From Lindgomyces ingoldianus (lineage: Eukaryota > Ascomycota > Dothideomycetes > Pleosporales > Lindgomycetaceae), in assembly GCF_010093535.1 (NCBI RefSeq), contig NW_022985170.1, positions 600,016-664,015 of the forward strand: 64,000 nt of DNA, in the 5' to 3' direction. This document shows, piece by piece, positions 45,640 through 57,013 of this stretch. The notes beneath the pieces were generated by a model, which searched no databases, was not told the DNA's origin, and worked only from the letters and a program-made list of their open reading frames with translations. The translations under genes and the position numbers were made by a program. The stretch's first letter is position 1; each line of letters opens with the position of its first letter.

Positions 45640-47390
45640 TCAAGCCTCAAGTGTTGAGACAGCAACCGCAGCCCCAAAGATCGCCGATTCTACTGCGACC
45701 TCGAGAGCGATTGACTTGGGCTCAGCCCCGCTCAACGTCGTCAACTCGTCTAGGTGGCTCTGACACAGTTCTCTGAAGAGCGGGTATTTCTCGATTACGG
45801 AGCCATTGCAGCCTATTGCCAGCCTTCCGGCAGACGCGGGCGTCAAGCCCTCGGACTTTATCCGTAGAGACCAAAGTGCGTGGATACCAGCCGCAAGATA
45901 GGCTGCCGCACGGTGAGAAACCAGTTGCGAGACCTGGCGGATGAATGAGATGTCGTTGTAGCTCGGCGGTTTCGAACATGGATGTCTAGACTGGAATATC
46001 GCAATCGCTTGGGTGAGGTTCTTAGATTCATCCATCTCCATGGCGGCGATAGTTCCAGTCTCAAAGGAATACGACTCGTCAAGTTTCTGTGGTAGCTCGC
46101 CGCTGAAAAGCCCTGCCGTTTTCACGGCCTCGACGAGGATTAGTCGCACGATTTCTCCGAGATACCGCCCGCTGATGAGGTGCTCGAAGGGCTGGAAATC
46201 AGGTCTGACGTGCGTTTCGTTGAGGTAGTCGTCCCATTTTGTTGTCGGGAATACGTTCTTGCCGAACATGCTCAGTTCCGTGTTCACGAGGACATGGGAC
46301 GCTTCATTAAGCCATTTCTGTGGGTACCCGTGGAATTTCGAAGCTGCAAGGGCATTGGTAGGAAGATGTACGGCAATGTTGAAACCGGTTCCTAGAATAA
46401 CGGCGAAGCGGGTCGAGGGGTCTTCGTAAGCACGAGATAGTAAGGTAGCGGATGAATCGTTGATAATGGAGTCCATATGTACTGGAAGATTCTAGATGTT
46501 AAAGTAAGTGTTGTGGTCAAGATGATCTTTGTTGATCGTGCTTACTCGTTTCCTGCATGGGGCCATGATCAGCTCGCTGAGATCCTGGCCCATGAGGCCT
46601 TCTGTTGCACGAAATCCCTTCCCCATATCAAGAAGATTTCCACTTCGAATTGAGGTTTGTCTGAAGATGAGATTAGTTGTTGTTGGCTGTCTGGCGTTGG
46701 TATAACGTACTCAACTGGGAAGGACCAAGCGAGGCCCATGGGGAACGATTTGGTGCCATTGATTTTCTTCACCTGCGGATCCATAACAGCAGACTCAATC
46801 TTTTCGGCCATCCAATCGAAGAAAGCATGGCCCCTCAATGACCGAACCGAATTGTCAATCTTGTAGCTCTTCATTGTTACGATGCGCATGCTCTTAGACC
46901 CCGGTTGTTGCTTCCCGCTCAATTCCACCACAGCAACACGGAACGTGGAACCGCCGACATCCAACGCCAGGTAGGTGCCTTGCTCAAGTCCGGTGGGGAG
47001 TTTGTGGTTGTAGGAAGGCAACATGCAGATGTTGCTCTCCTGTAGCTTTGGGGCGAACTGGTCCTGTAGCTTCCCGGACATTGCAAGGAGCTTTGCGGGC
47101 TCGAGCGGAGCCTCAAACAAGCGTTGAACCTCACCCAGAAGGTCGTCCATGGTTCGGTCGTAGGTTCGCACTGTACCCGCAGCATCTCCTCGCACCCGTT
47201 TTCGAGACGGTAGCGGGAACACGGACTGGATAAGCGAGGGTAGCATGACGATGCGCTCGAGAGCCGCCAGTAGGCTCTGCCAGAAGTCGAACATGGGTTT
47301 TATAAGTCGGCAGCGATAGTGGTCCACGACGGTGACGGAGGGAATTGATGTGTTGTCGCGGGCGCAGTCAGACTCCGGCGAGAGCGTCAT
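45640..47390 (-). CDS. hxk3: hexokinase-family N-acetylglucosamine kinase
   Basis: Three exons, 47390-46711, 46660-46546 and 46491-45640, join in frame (548 aa). The hexokinase fold is clear: phosphate loop LALDVGGSTFRVAVVEL (about 138), sugar-binding segment SFPVEQTSIRSGNLL, the catalytic Asp in INDSSATLL (D277), ILGTGFNIAV and a C-terminal GCNGSVIEKYPLF. These loops differ from glucose hexokinases, which read NDTVGTL and FGTGVNGAY, and match the type of GlcNAc kinase (NAG5/HXK1 of Candida, HXK3 of Trichoderma). It would make GlcNAc-6-P for Dac1. An upstream frame stays open but without an ATG, so 47390 is the first usable start. A purely regulatory role, as for some mould hexokinase-like proteins, is less likely since the catalytic Asp is kept. 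Confidence 0.88.
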
Positions 47391-49657
47391 GCGGCGGCCT
47401 TTTGAAGACGTTTCAGCAGCAGGGAGGCCTGGGAAAGGGAGGGCCAACGGGCAGTCTCGGGCTGGGGGCAGCAGATGATGTTTTTATTGATGGTGACAGC
47501 GGGGCTAAGATGCTTGCGCGGAGCTGTCGTTTGCAATCCAGTATATCAGACACGCCGTAACTAGAAGCCAGCAAGATCTCCGGCAGCTAGTGGATCGCAA
47601 TGCACAAAAATTTCAGGCGGGCCGGTGGCATTTGACGACCGATGTCGCAAACGGCCCTTAAGCATGGTTGTACGGCTGGTAAGAATATAGGAGAAGGTTG
47701 TATCCGCTAATTCGAGCGTACCTAGGAAATCCTCCGGCAGGTGGTGCGCAATGCCCACCGCTGAGGCACGGCAGACAGACAGACAGGCAACGTAAGGGTG
47801 GCTGCGGGGGTCTGGTGGGAGAGAGGGATAGGGCGGCAGTGTGAAGCAGGGTAGAGGGTTCAAGGGAGCAATACTGGCCAGCAGTGGGCTGGCCAGCAGC
47901 AAGCCAGGCACGGCGCGGTGCTGGAACTACTGTTGGCCGTGCTAGGTACGCAGGGCGCGCGGTGATGATGGCAAAGTTGCTGGTGGGGTTCTTGGGGGTG
48001 TTTCGTGATGGCTATGCTACCGTTACCTTCGTTTCACCCGCTAGGCCGCTTCGAGACTCAGACGCTAGCCCAAACTAGCGCGATAGCAGTGAGCATCAGC
48101 TTGCATCGCCGGAATCCATGATTCAACCAGATTGACGTGTGAATGAGCTGGCGAATGACGGTGGCCAGCGATCGCCTCAACGCAGATTACCAGCTGCAAC
48201 CGCAATCATAGCCGTCGCATTGTTGATATTGGAGCGCGGAGGTGCTTCATGCAGGATGCGGCATTCATGCTTAGGCCCGGGATGGCTCCAGGGCTGGCTG
48301 GAGGCGGAACGGGATCTACTCGTGGAGCATCAGCCCTTTGATGCACGTGCCATCTCCGCCAGCCCTTGGGAGTGCCAAGCATTGAGATCTACGATAGAGG
48401 GTGATGCCAATCTGGGCTTAATTCGCCGTTTACACTCCACTCACTACCTCGCCCCCGTCCTGAGTCGTCTGGAGCAGTCTCAACGCAACAGGATAACCAT
48501 AATCTTGCAGAGGTCTTTTGGGCGCCTCGCCCATACCACGCCTTCTGCCTTCGTCCGGACACCCTGCATGCGGAGGAAGAAACGAAACACGGCTCGGACA
48601 ATCCTGAGTGCTGACAACACCTCACGCACCCCGCGTGTACAACTTCAGTGTAACCGGCCAAGCTATCCATGCTCCTCCGTAGCGCGGACGAGATGCTTGA
48701 TCTGTAGCGATTAGATCTGGCATGTCTCGGAAGCTAGTGTGGCTAGCATGCGCTGAAACATTGGAACTCGTGAGGAATTCAGTTTTTGGTGACGACGAGA
48801 ACGAGCTGTCACCACGCTCTGCTAGTGGTCTGCCCAGGGAGCAGTTGCTCGCCCAGGCCGAGGTCTGCCGCTGCATGTTGCAGTTGCGCTGTGCAAATAC
48901 GGGGCCGTTTCACTCGTCAGAGAATCATACCACACCAAAAACAAAGTCTGGACACCTTACTCGATCTGCCAGGCAATCAGGAATGTGAATCTATAATCAG
49001 GGCGGGAGCTTAGTAGCAGTTGCATTACTAACGTCTATTATCGTTCTCGACATTTAATAGCCGTCAGTTGATAGATACATGTTCCAGATTTAGAAGTCCG
49101 TCATTTCTAGCCTCAATCTAGAGCCTCTACATATAGACATTGCTCATGGTGTCGAGACGGCATGTCTTGAATGGCTCCCGGGGCTTGAAACCGCTGCTGT
49201 CAGTGTGGCACCTTCCGCCGTGCGACGTTCGAGATCATGGAATGCTGATGCAAATGGAGAATGTTGGCCCGTGTGGGTATCATCCCGCAAAGTGATTGGT
49301 AGTTTGTGTCAAACATCCAGGATGAACTGAGTATTTAAGCATTGTGGATGTGTGGTACGAATGCCGCAATACGCAAGGAACACCAGACCCCGGGCACTCC
49401 GGATCCATGTGCTTACGCTGGAAATTAAGAATGGGAACATGAACATGTCGGAGGCCGTTACTGTCTGGCGGACTCCATGAACTGCTGAATAGAAATTTAC
49501 AGGAATAGTTCAGCCAAAAGATCGGCCGATAAGTATTAGAAACAACATGTACCGCTAAGCAGACAATCCAACAATCCACAAATCCACAGCATTCATTCAA
49601 ACTCCTCCACTATGTCAAGGAAATTGTTGTCACGTGATACAGCCGCCGCTAACTCAG
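47391..49657. other. 2.3-kb upstream region of hxk3, GC-rich
   Basis: Lies between hxk3 and the 3' end of ngt1, both on the minus strand. Frames such as 48139-48714 (plus) carry no motif and are matched by opposing frames. A CACAAAA heptamer at 47603-47609, about 210 bp before the hxk3 ATG, resembles an Ndt80 core; by chance one such match is expected about every 2 kb. Confidence 0.4.
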
Positions 49658-51305
49658 CTAGACCTTCTCGTTGAGGTGGCCGCCCGCAGCTTGGACGAGT
49701 ACCTTGGGGGCGACCTCCTCGACCGTCTCGTCAGTGAAGGCAATATCCTTCTCCAAAGATACTGTGTCTTCAACCTTCCAGAGAATGACCGGAAGAGCAA
49801 TGACGAGACTTCCGGCAAGCAGGGCCCAATTGGACGCAAACATGTTCATGTACGGGATGCCGATGTCGTCCAATCGCCAAGTAATCGCACCACCAGCGGA
49901 CTGAATTCCCTTGTAAAACCCGGCGAAGTTGGCAAGTTTCCTTCCATTGTTGGTCAAAGAGCCCATGAACCTGTAGCCAGTTAGGAACCACTCGTAAAAG
50001 CTTGAACCGGACAGTCAGACGTACCAGTAGACGCAAGTTTGCCAAGCAGCATCCGAGAAACCATAGAACATATAGAGAACGAAGGGGCCACCAAAGCCCG
50101 GGTCAGACCAGTCTTTCTTTGGTCGAGTCTTGTCCAGCGCCATTGTACGGTTGTAGGTCGTCTGGAACTTGTAACCGCCACCCCAGATCACCATGATAAA
50201 GCAGAAGAGCGCAACCCATGCAGCCTTGGCACGAGTTGTTCGGCGGAAACCCTTAGAGTCAAGAGCAAATCCGAATACGTAAGCGCCAACAATCTGCATG
50301 ATATAGTAAATTACGCCGTTCAGGGCTCGAGTGCGAACATTGAAGTAGCCAGCGTTGACCTCAGAGAAGTGGTAGGTATAGAACCAATTAGAGGCGAAGA
50401 ACATTGGGAAAAGAGCAATAATGTAGGGGTCTGTTTGGATCGTCTCCCAGAGGCCCCAGATCTCGGATTTCCAAGATGGGTGCTTCATGACAATGATTTT
50501 AGAACCATCGTGTCGGATAACGTTCTTAGCGTCCACTAGGCACCACGAGAGCCCAGCTCCAATGAGCGTCAGAATCAGGAAGCCGATATAGGTGCCGTCA
50601 TTGACAGTCCCGTCAGTAGTCGTATGAATGTTTTGTCCAAGGGGAATCTGAAGCTTACGGTTAGGAGATGTTCGCCGAAATAGAATGTTGGTTGTATAAG
50701 AATTGCGCGTGGCTTACCAGGCTGCCAATAACAGCGCCCAAATTGAAGATCATCCAGAACCACGAGATGTAGCGACCCTTTGAGGCCTCTGGGGGGTAGG
50801 ACATCATAATAGCACCCTGGGCACACCACAAGATACCAGCGCACACGCCGAGAAGAGCACCGGCAAAAATAGAAAATCCCAAGTTCTTGGTATGGTTGTA
50901 GCTGAGATATGAGGCCACATAAATAGAGTAACCGCAGCCACCAAACGAAAGGGCTGTCCGGATTCCAAGCTTGTTTGTGAAGGTACCAGCGAAGAATCCA
51001 ACCACGGCGAAAGTTGAATAAAGCGCGGTGTTGGCCTTGTTATTTGCGCTATGATCCATCTGGCCTCCACCACCCATGCCATTGAGGGCATTGAACATAC
51101 CCGGGCACAAGAAGCAGACGAACGCAACAATTACCAGCTGCACTGGTGGCGAGGCATACCAAGGCAAGGTGAAACCCAAAATCCTAATGTGCTTGTACTT
51201 CCAGGAATTGGGAAGCTCGAAGGTGTCCGTCGGGTGATCCTGGAGCGAGTGGTCGGGAGTGTGGACCTCATGGGAGGGCTCACCCTTCTCTACGGGAGCG
51301 GCCAT
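49658..51305 (-). CDS. ngt1: MFS N-acetylglucosamine transporter (Ngt1-type, UNC-93-like)
   Basis: Three exons, 51305-50718, 50647-50025 and 49970-49658, join in frame (507 aa). About 12 hydrophobic segments are visible, e.g. PPVQLVIVAFVCFLCPGMFN, STFAVVGFFAGTF, GFLILTLIGAGLSWCL and VILW near the end. The pattern CPGMFNALNGMGGGGQ and ALYSTFAVVGFFAG is typical of the UNC-93-like branch of the major facilitator superfamily, to which fungal GlcNAc/H+ symporters such as Candida Ngt1 belong (family placement from memory). The start MAAPVEKGEPSHEVHTPDHS is hydrophilic, as expected for a cytosolic tail. It is divergent from dam1. Substrate assignment rests mainly on the cluster context. Confidence 0.85.
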
Positions 51306-52561
51306 GGCGCAGAGGGTGAATTGAAGATGGTGGTCCTCAAAAAGTCGATCCTTACAGATGTGGTCGTCAGGCAGGACCACTGCAATGGATGGGGTGGGGA
51401 AGGCTGAGGATCGGGACGGAGCCTCGCAGTAATATAAATGATTTTAGACCGCCGCAGGCTGGCTCTTGCACTAACAGGAGAAATGAGCAGCGAAGCGCAG
51501 GGTCAGGCGGCCATTTTAAGCATCTGTCGGCCAGGGTCCAGCATTTACAGGTCTCTTCTTGGAGCTATCCTAGTCGGGCGATAACGCGGACTTGGATTGT
51601 ACGTGCAGCACGCGACGCCCCGGGGTCTGGGTGATATGAGCCTTCAAGCCTCGAAATTGTTGCTCTCGAGTCCCGTTAGGGTCAGGTTTCGACGCCGCCA
51701 ACAGCGGGTAGCCGGTCACAACACACGAGAAGCACCCGGCCTGCAGCAGCAGAGGACACCTTCGACTGGGAGGCCTGGCAGATGCAGCTTTTCCGGAGGC
51801 GTTTGCACTGGTTGGGTGGAGTGCTCGAGGCTGACGGCGGGGAAAACAGAGGCCTGAGCTGGGTACGTCGTGCCGGGAACTCGATCCTCCAGCCAACGAG
51901 CACCCGCAGACGTCTGCAAATCACGGAGGTGGAGATAAGCTCCAGGGACGCCGCATCCAGCCACGCCTGCAACGGTGTCGCTCGCCACCAAGCCGTGGAT
52001 CTGGATGTAACCCCATCCATATCCTGAGCTCATGCAGACCTCATGCCTTGCTGTCGAACTGGTGGAGGGCATCGTGACTCCTCGAGCTCGTTTTTGCCCT
52101 CATGGGCAAATGTCTCCGAGCCAGCCTCCAAGCTAATTGCCGTCTCTCCAGCGCTTGCTTGTGATAACTCATGTCGCCGTAGCATAGCAGCGAGCCGTGG
52201 TGTGGCGGCCGCTCAGCATCGAAAGATAGCCGCGTTGTACGACCACGTTCACCTCACCGTCCATTGCAGTACATCGTGAGACCGATCGTGGAACCCCACC
52301 CTCTGCCGCGAGCAGCCGTATGGCGAGTTGGGAGTTGAGGTTGGAGTGCGGCCATTGCTTTGGGAAGGCGGCGCCGCTCCTATCCCGACAAGAGAGGACT
52401 CTGAATGGGCATGCGCTCACAACTCACACCCGTGAACCAGTAGAGGTGACGTGAAGGGTTTTGCGCTCACAAATATATTTCCACTCCCGCCTGGAACCCC
52501 GTCCTCATCCAATCCATCTGCTCACGAACAGTCCGGAACCACAGTAGACGATAACTTCGCC
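51306..52561. promoter_or_regulatory. divergent promoter region ngt1 / dam1
   Basis: 1.26 kb between the start codons of the transporter and the deaminase. A TCACAAAT element at 52467-52474 matches the CRCAAAW core of Ndt80 sites and lies about 88 bp before the dam1 start. A TATA-like AATATAAATG lies near 51430, about 125 bp before the ngt1 ATG. No coding region. Function of either element is inference. Confidence 0.4.
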
Positions 52562-53905
52562 ATGTAGGCATGCACATGTCCGTCGACAGCCAACACAGCG
52601 CGCTTACCTCGTGCAGGAGACTAATCATCAGAGACGATCCGCAGAGTGCTTCCAAGTACATCGCGGACTACATTATTGGTGTGTACGCACGTGTGCTACA
52701 CGACCCAACATCAGCTAATAGTGAGACTGAAGAGCGCATCAACACATTCAACCCAACACCAGAGAAGCCCTTCGTTCTCGGCCTGCCCACTGGAAGCAGT
52801 CCTGTACTCGTATATCAGAATCTGGTCCAGCGGTACAAAGCCGGCGAAATATCCTTTCGCAATGTAGTTACCTTTAATATGGTACGATATGTTCAGCTGC
52901 AAGAATTATTCTCACCTTGTTTGGCGAGGTTCCACGGCAAAGAGGGTTGTGAGCGGATTGGCTAACAGCCAGTCACAGGACGAATACGTCGGCATCCCGC
53001 GCGAACACCCGGAGAGCTACCACAGTTTCATGTACAAGCACTTTTTTTCTCATGTCGACGTCGACCCTGCCAATATCAATATCCTGAACGGAAACGCCCC
53101 AGACCTTGAGGCTGAGTGTTACGAGTACGAGGAAAAGATCAAGAAAGCCGGCGGAATTGAGCTGTTTCTGGGCGGGATAGGACCCGACGGACACCTTGCC
53201 TTTAACGAGCCGGGATCCAGTCTCAAATCGCGGACCCGCGTCAAAACCCTTGCCTACGACACCATTATCGCTAACTCCAGGTTCTTTGGCAATGATCTGG
53301 ACCAAGTGCCGAGGATGGCCTTGACGGTGGGCGTGCAAACGGTCTTAGACGTCAGTGGTTTCCCTTTCAGATCCAATTTCATGGCTAATAGGCTTAGGCC
53401 CGAGAAGTCGTCATCATCATCACTGGCGCCCATAAAGCCCTTGCACTTCAAAAGTGTATTGAGGGTGGTCTGAACCATATGTGGACCCTATCTAGCCTTC
53501 AATTGCACCCGCATCCTATGATCGTCGTCGACGAAGATGCTACCCTCGAACTGCAGGTCAAGACTGTCAAGGTGCGTCTGTTTGAGTCCCAAACTTGAAC
53601 GACTGTGGCTAATTATCCTTTAGTACTTCAAGAGCATTGAGAGGGTGGCCAATGAGTTAGGATTCCGTCAAATGTTGCCTCAAAAACGCGACTCCCTCGT
53701 CGATGACCATCTCCTCTTTGCTCCGGTTCCTCAAGATAATGGCGTCAAACTAGACGTTCCGCAGCTCGACATATCGCGCTCCGCCAGCCCAGTATTGGAA
53801 CCCATGAGCGCTCGTATTTCCGATGACCCGGCCAGGATGCTGAAAGCCATGGATTCAAACGAGGATCCGCAATTGCTCCCGATGCACACTCGTGTCTCCA
53901 ACTAA
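52562..53905 (+). CDS. dam1: glucosamine-6-phosphate deaminase/isomerase
   Basis: Six exons: 52562-52563, 52617-52678, 52733-52881, 52979-53350, 53398-53571 and 53624-53905 (346 aa). The first coding exon is just AT; the G of the start codon comes after a 53-nt intron, giving [20 protein letters not shown], the standard NagB start. Motifs follow in order: [43 protein letters not shown], and [13 protein letters not shown]. The enzyme converts GlcN-6-P to fructose-6-P and ammonia, the last step from GlcNAc into glycolysis. The C-terminus is about 80 residues longer than bacterial NagB, Ser/Pro-rich, as in other mould deaminases. Divergent from ngt1. Confidence 0.9.
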
Positions 53906-54624
53906 GGATTTTGGGTACCGATGGATTGATCACGTTTCACCTGATAGACGGACATTCGTTTCAAGCGATTGGCCTTCGCTTCATATTGGATATGGTCAAA
54001 TAACGGTGGAACCCTTTGATAGGGCCCAAATTGTCGGTAATGGACGATTGCTTGCTTTAGTAGCACTGATAATTGTTAGCATAGAAATGGTTGAGATCGT
54101 AATGGGCTCGGGTGTTTTTGATGACATGATGGGATGCATTTGCGATGACTAGAGGCATGAACATGAGATACCCGTGTGTGTATGTATTATACGTGTATAC
54201 ATTCTGTATTTTTACGAATTGTAGATGTATGTATATGTGTATGTATTTCTCTGCGTATGTATTTCTCTGCGTATGTATTTCTCTGCGTTTGTTGGAATTA
54301 CTGAATATAGTAGAAATGGGCTTTTATGAATCGTTTTCTGGGGCAATTTGAGACATCAATGGCACTTTTCGACAGCAGACACGCCAAAGCACGCCACTAT
54401 CTGAAAATCATCATGGGAATGGACTCGACAAGACGTTCAAAGTGGACATATACCGCTTGACTAAGCAAAAGGCGCCTCACACGTGCATTGTCGAACAACG
54501 TGCATGGGCCGAGGTTCAATTTCACGTCAAGCATCAGCCAGCCTCGTCTTATTGTGGTGTTCACATCCTCGCTGCGCAAGAATGGCCCACGGAATTAGCA
54601 CTCACACAAAGTACTTCTGTCAAA
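53906..54624. other. intergenic, right border of the GlcNAc cluster
   Basis: About 720 bp between dam1 and the TMEM135-like gene, both on the plus strand. It contains an AT-rich region with a 16-bp tandem repeat. No coding support. Confidence 0.4.
54239..54286. repeat. three perfect copies of a 16-bp tandem repeat
   Basis: The unit gtatgtatttctctgc occurs three times head to tail without change, preceded by degenerate gtatgtat-type sequence. Located about 340 bp upstream of the TMEM135-like ATG. Looks like a young minisatellite. Confidence 0.9.
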
Positions 54625-56286
54625 ATGTCGTCCTCTAGTAGTTCCTCCCAGCTACCGTCCTCTGGGGGCAAACCAATCGATCCTATCTTACGCAACGCGT
54701 TGCGCTACACGATAAGCCCGCGAGAGTACCAGCTCCTCCACCAATACCTCCTCTCTCGCGCCCCCGCGGTGCGCAAGCGGGCGCCTCCTCCTCGAAGATA
54801 TAATGCTATCACGAAAGGATCCGATGATTATAATGCTGCTGCGATCCGAGCATCTCTCAGACTAGCTGTCGCGACCTTATCTGGTCTTAAGGCTTGGGAA
54901 TTGATTACAACAAGGGTTCTAGCGCGAGGAGCGGACAAGAGGTAGTCGTTAACATCTGCCTTGCGTGCATCACTATGCTTATTAAATTCATACAGACCAA
55001 CACGCCGAACAGCCGTCTGGAAGTCCCCCAATATTCGTCTGTCGTGCTCTCTCTCCCTCATCCTCCTCTTCCACCGCCTCCTTCGTCGGTTCTTCATCCG
55101 CCTTCGTGAGAGCCTCCTTACTAATGAAGCGAGATCTTTCCGGCGGCGCAACCCCCGAATTTCTAGGTCTCTGACGTCTAGCATAGCCCCTGCAATTGGC
55201 TCCAGTTTGGCTGGCTTCTTCCTTGCCGTGTACCCAGGCGATCAGCTGCGGATCACGATTGCTATCTATGTCTTCACGAGAGCGCTCGAGTTTTGCTACA
55301 ATTATTTGGAAGAGCTAGGATACTTCCGGAACAGGCCATACTGGTTCGGATCTTGGCTGTTGATGCCAGTTGCTTGCGGGCAACTACTCCATGCGTTTGT
55401 GTTTGACAGGGATTGCTTCCCGGAAGCATATGGGAGGTTCATTCTAGGCAACTCCCCTGAATATGTCCAAAAGAGGCCGGCGAACTATCCAAAGAGCCTC
55501 TCATACCCTGGCACTTTTGACATTGTCGACAGCCTGGCTGAGATCTCCAAATTGCGATGGCCGCCATTCACATCTCCGATCATGTTTCCCGCAACTGAAA
55601 CTCTTCCTAAGAGCCTCAGGAGGATAAGTCCAATCACGTCTTCCGCCCATCCCGCGATCAAATCGTTGTCCTGTGCGCTACTGCACCCGAACGACCCTTC
55701 GTGCATGAGGACCTATGTTTCCTATTGGATCCAGGCGTTCCCTAAGGTTGCCCGATTCTTCACCCTTGTATTTACTGTGGTAAGTGTTACGCGGTATAAA
55801 GCATTCCTCGACTCCCCTATCTCAGCCATCAACAAGCTAGCGAAGAGCATCCTTCGCATGAGTGTGTTCATCTCAGGAGCCATCGGGACTAGCTGGGGAT
55901 CAATCTGCCTGTTCCAATACATATTCCCACGAACATTCCTTTCTACCCAGCGATGGTTCCTAGGCGGCTTCTTGGGCGGTATGTGGGCCTTTCTAGAGCG
56001 CAAGAGCGGACGCAGCAACTTCATGTACTCGGCCCGACTATCAATTGATTCGCTCTGGAAAGTCGGCATTAAGAGGGGGTGGTGGTGTGGGATTAAAAAC
56101 GGCGATGTTCTGCTGTTTGTACTCAGTTTGGCAGCCGTTAATGTGCTCTACGAGATATCTCCGAAATCTGTCAACAGCGGCGTAGCCCGCAAGTGTTTAG
56201 GAGTCCTGCGAGGTGAAGGTTGGATAGATAGAGCAGTACTTGCTCGCGATAGGGAAGGAAAGCAAGTGCAAAAGTCCGAGGAATGA
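54625..56286 (+). CDS. TMEM135-like integral membrane protein
   Basis: Two exons, 54625-54941 and 54996-56286, join in frame (535 aa). It begins with a short Ser-rich stretch, then ILRNALRYTISPREYQLLHQ. Several hydrophobic segments follow: SIAPAIGSSLAGFFLAVYPG, YWFGSWLLMPVACGQLLHAF, SVFISGAIGTSWGSICLFQY and WFLGGFLGGMWAFLE. The family is the TMEM135/PMP52 group, distant relatives of Tim17/22, found at peroxisomes and mitochondria in animals. Function in fungi is not established. The internal HPNDPSCMRTYVSYWI segment is a family hallmark as far as I recognise it. Not obviously linked to the GlcNAc cluster. Confidence 0.75.
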
Positions 56287-57013
56287 AAGGAATAGATTCT
56301 GTATTGACGCGTGTACGGCCTCGGTTGTAATGAGTAATGATGGGAATGTTAGTGTATTGGGAGGCATACCGCTTGTTTTGATAGCTAGGTTTGATATGGT
56401 ATCCGTATGCCTTCAGTTCCGAATTCGAGTCCCCATGGTAAACATAGTGTGTCATATGTGTTCGAGTTTGCGAGGCTGATGATCATTTCGGAACTGCAAG
56501 AGGTTATAAAAGAGTTTCGATGGCCTTTCCAGCTTATCGGGCGTACAAAGGGAATGATTCAAGCAAACTGCGAATGCAAACTGCCGGGTATGTTCATACT
56601 CGCAAGCGCACGATACACACAGATTGGGTCATAAATCTATTTTTCTCTCCCCAAAGCTAACCAAGGTTTCCCTACTTGAGCTGAACCGGATTTCGGAAGA
56701 AGACCTTACTCCAAAGTAGAACCATCTAGATATGAAACCAAACATTCAGAAATGTCTCAGCCCATCAAGAACATGAAATCGTCGGATGCCCCCTGAAAGG
56801 CCTGCTGAGAAGTTTTGTAACATCACAGCTCGAAGTGGATTAGCTTTCGAATTATCATTATGGATTGATAGAGGGTTTTCGTTCCGCATGGTCGATGATA
56901 ACTCCAAGTAAAAATGCAAGCTAGTTTCCGTTGGGTATCGTACAACATCCTCAGTCGTCGGAAAATCAAAGGTTAACTCTGTTTGATTCGAGTGTCGCTG
57001 CTCATCTAGACGC
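56287..57013. other. intergenic, convergent 3' ends
   Basis: About 730 bp between the TMEM135-like gene (plus) and the RRM gene (minus). No coding support. Confidence 0.4.

Larger units (their letters stand above)
34114..53905. other. N-acetylglucosamine catabolic gene cluster (six genes)
   Basis: Six neighbouring genes cover one pathway with no unrelated gene recognised between them: dac1(-), nag3(+), ron1(+), hxk3(-), ngt1(-), dam1(+). Uptake (Ngt1), phosphorylation (Hxk3), deacetylation (Dac1) and deamination/isomerisation (Dam1) turn GlcNAc into fructose-6-phosphate. Nag3 can supply GlcNAc and Ron1 is an Ndt80-like regulator. The same six families form the GlcNAc cluster of Trichoderma reesei, where RON1 is required for its expression. 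Borders are a Rab GTPase gene on the left and a TMEM135-like gene on the right, both unrelated to the pathway. The cluster is spread over 20 kb with intergenic spaces of up to 3.4 kb. Confidence 0.88.

Noticed and set aside
48139..48714. 191-codon plus-strand frame between hxk3 and ngt1
   Set aside because: No family resemblance, unnatural composition and competing antisense frames.
54625..56286. splitting the TMEM135-like locus into two genes
   Set aside because: The two open frames join in phase through a GT..CAG intron of 54 nt, giving one protein of family length.
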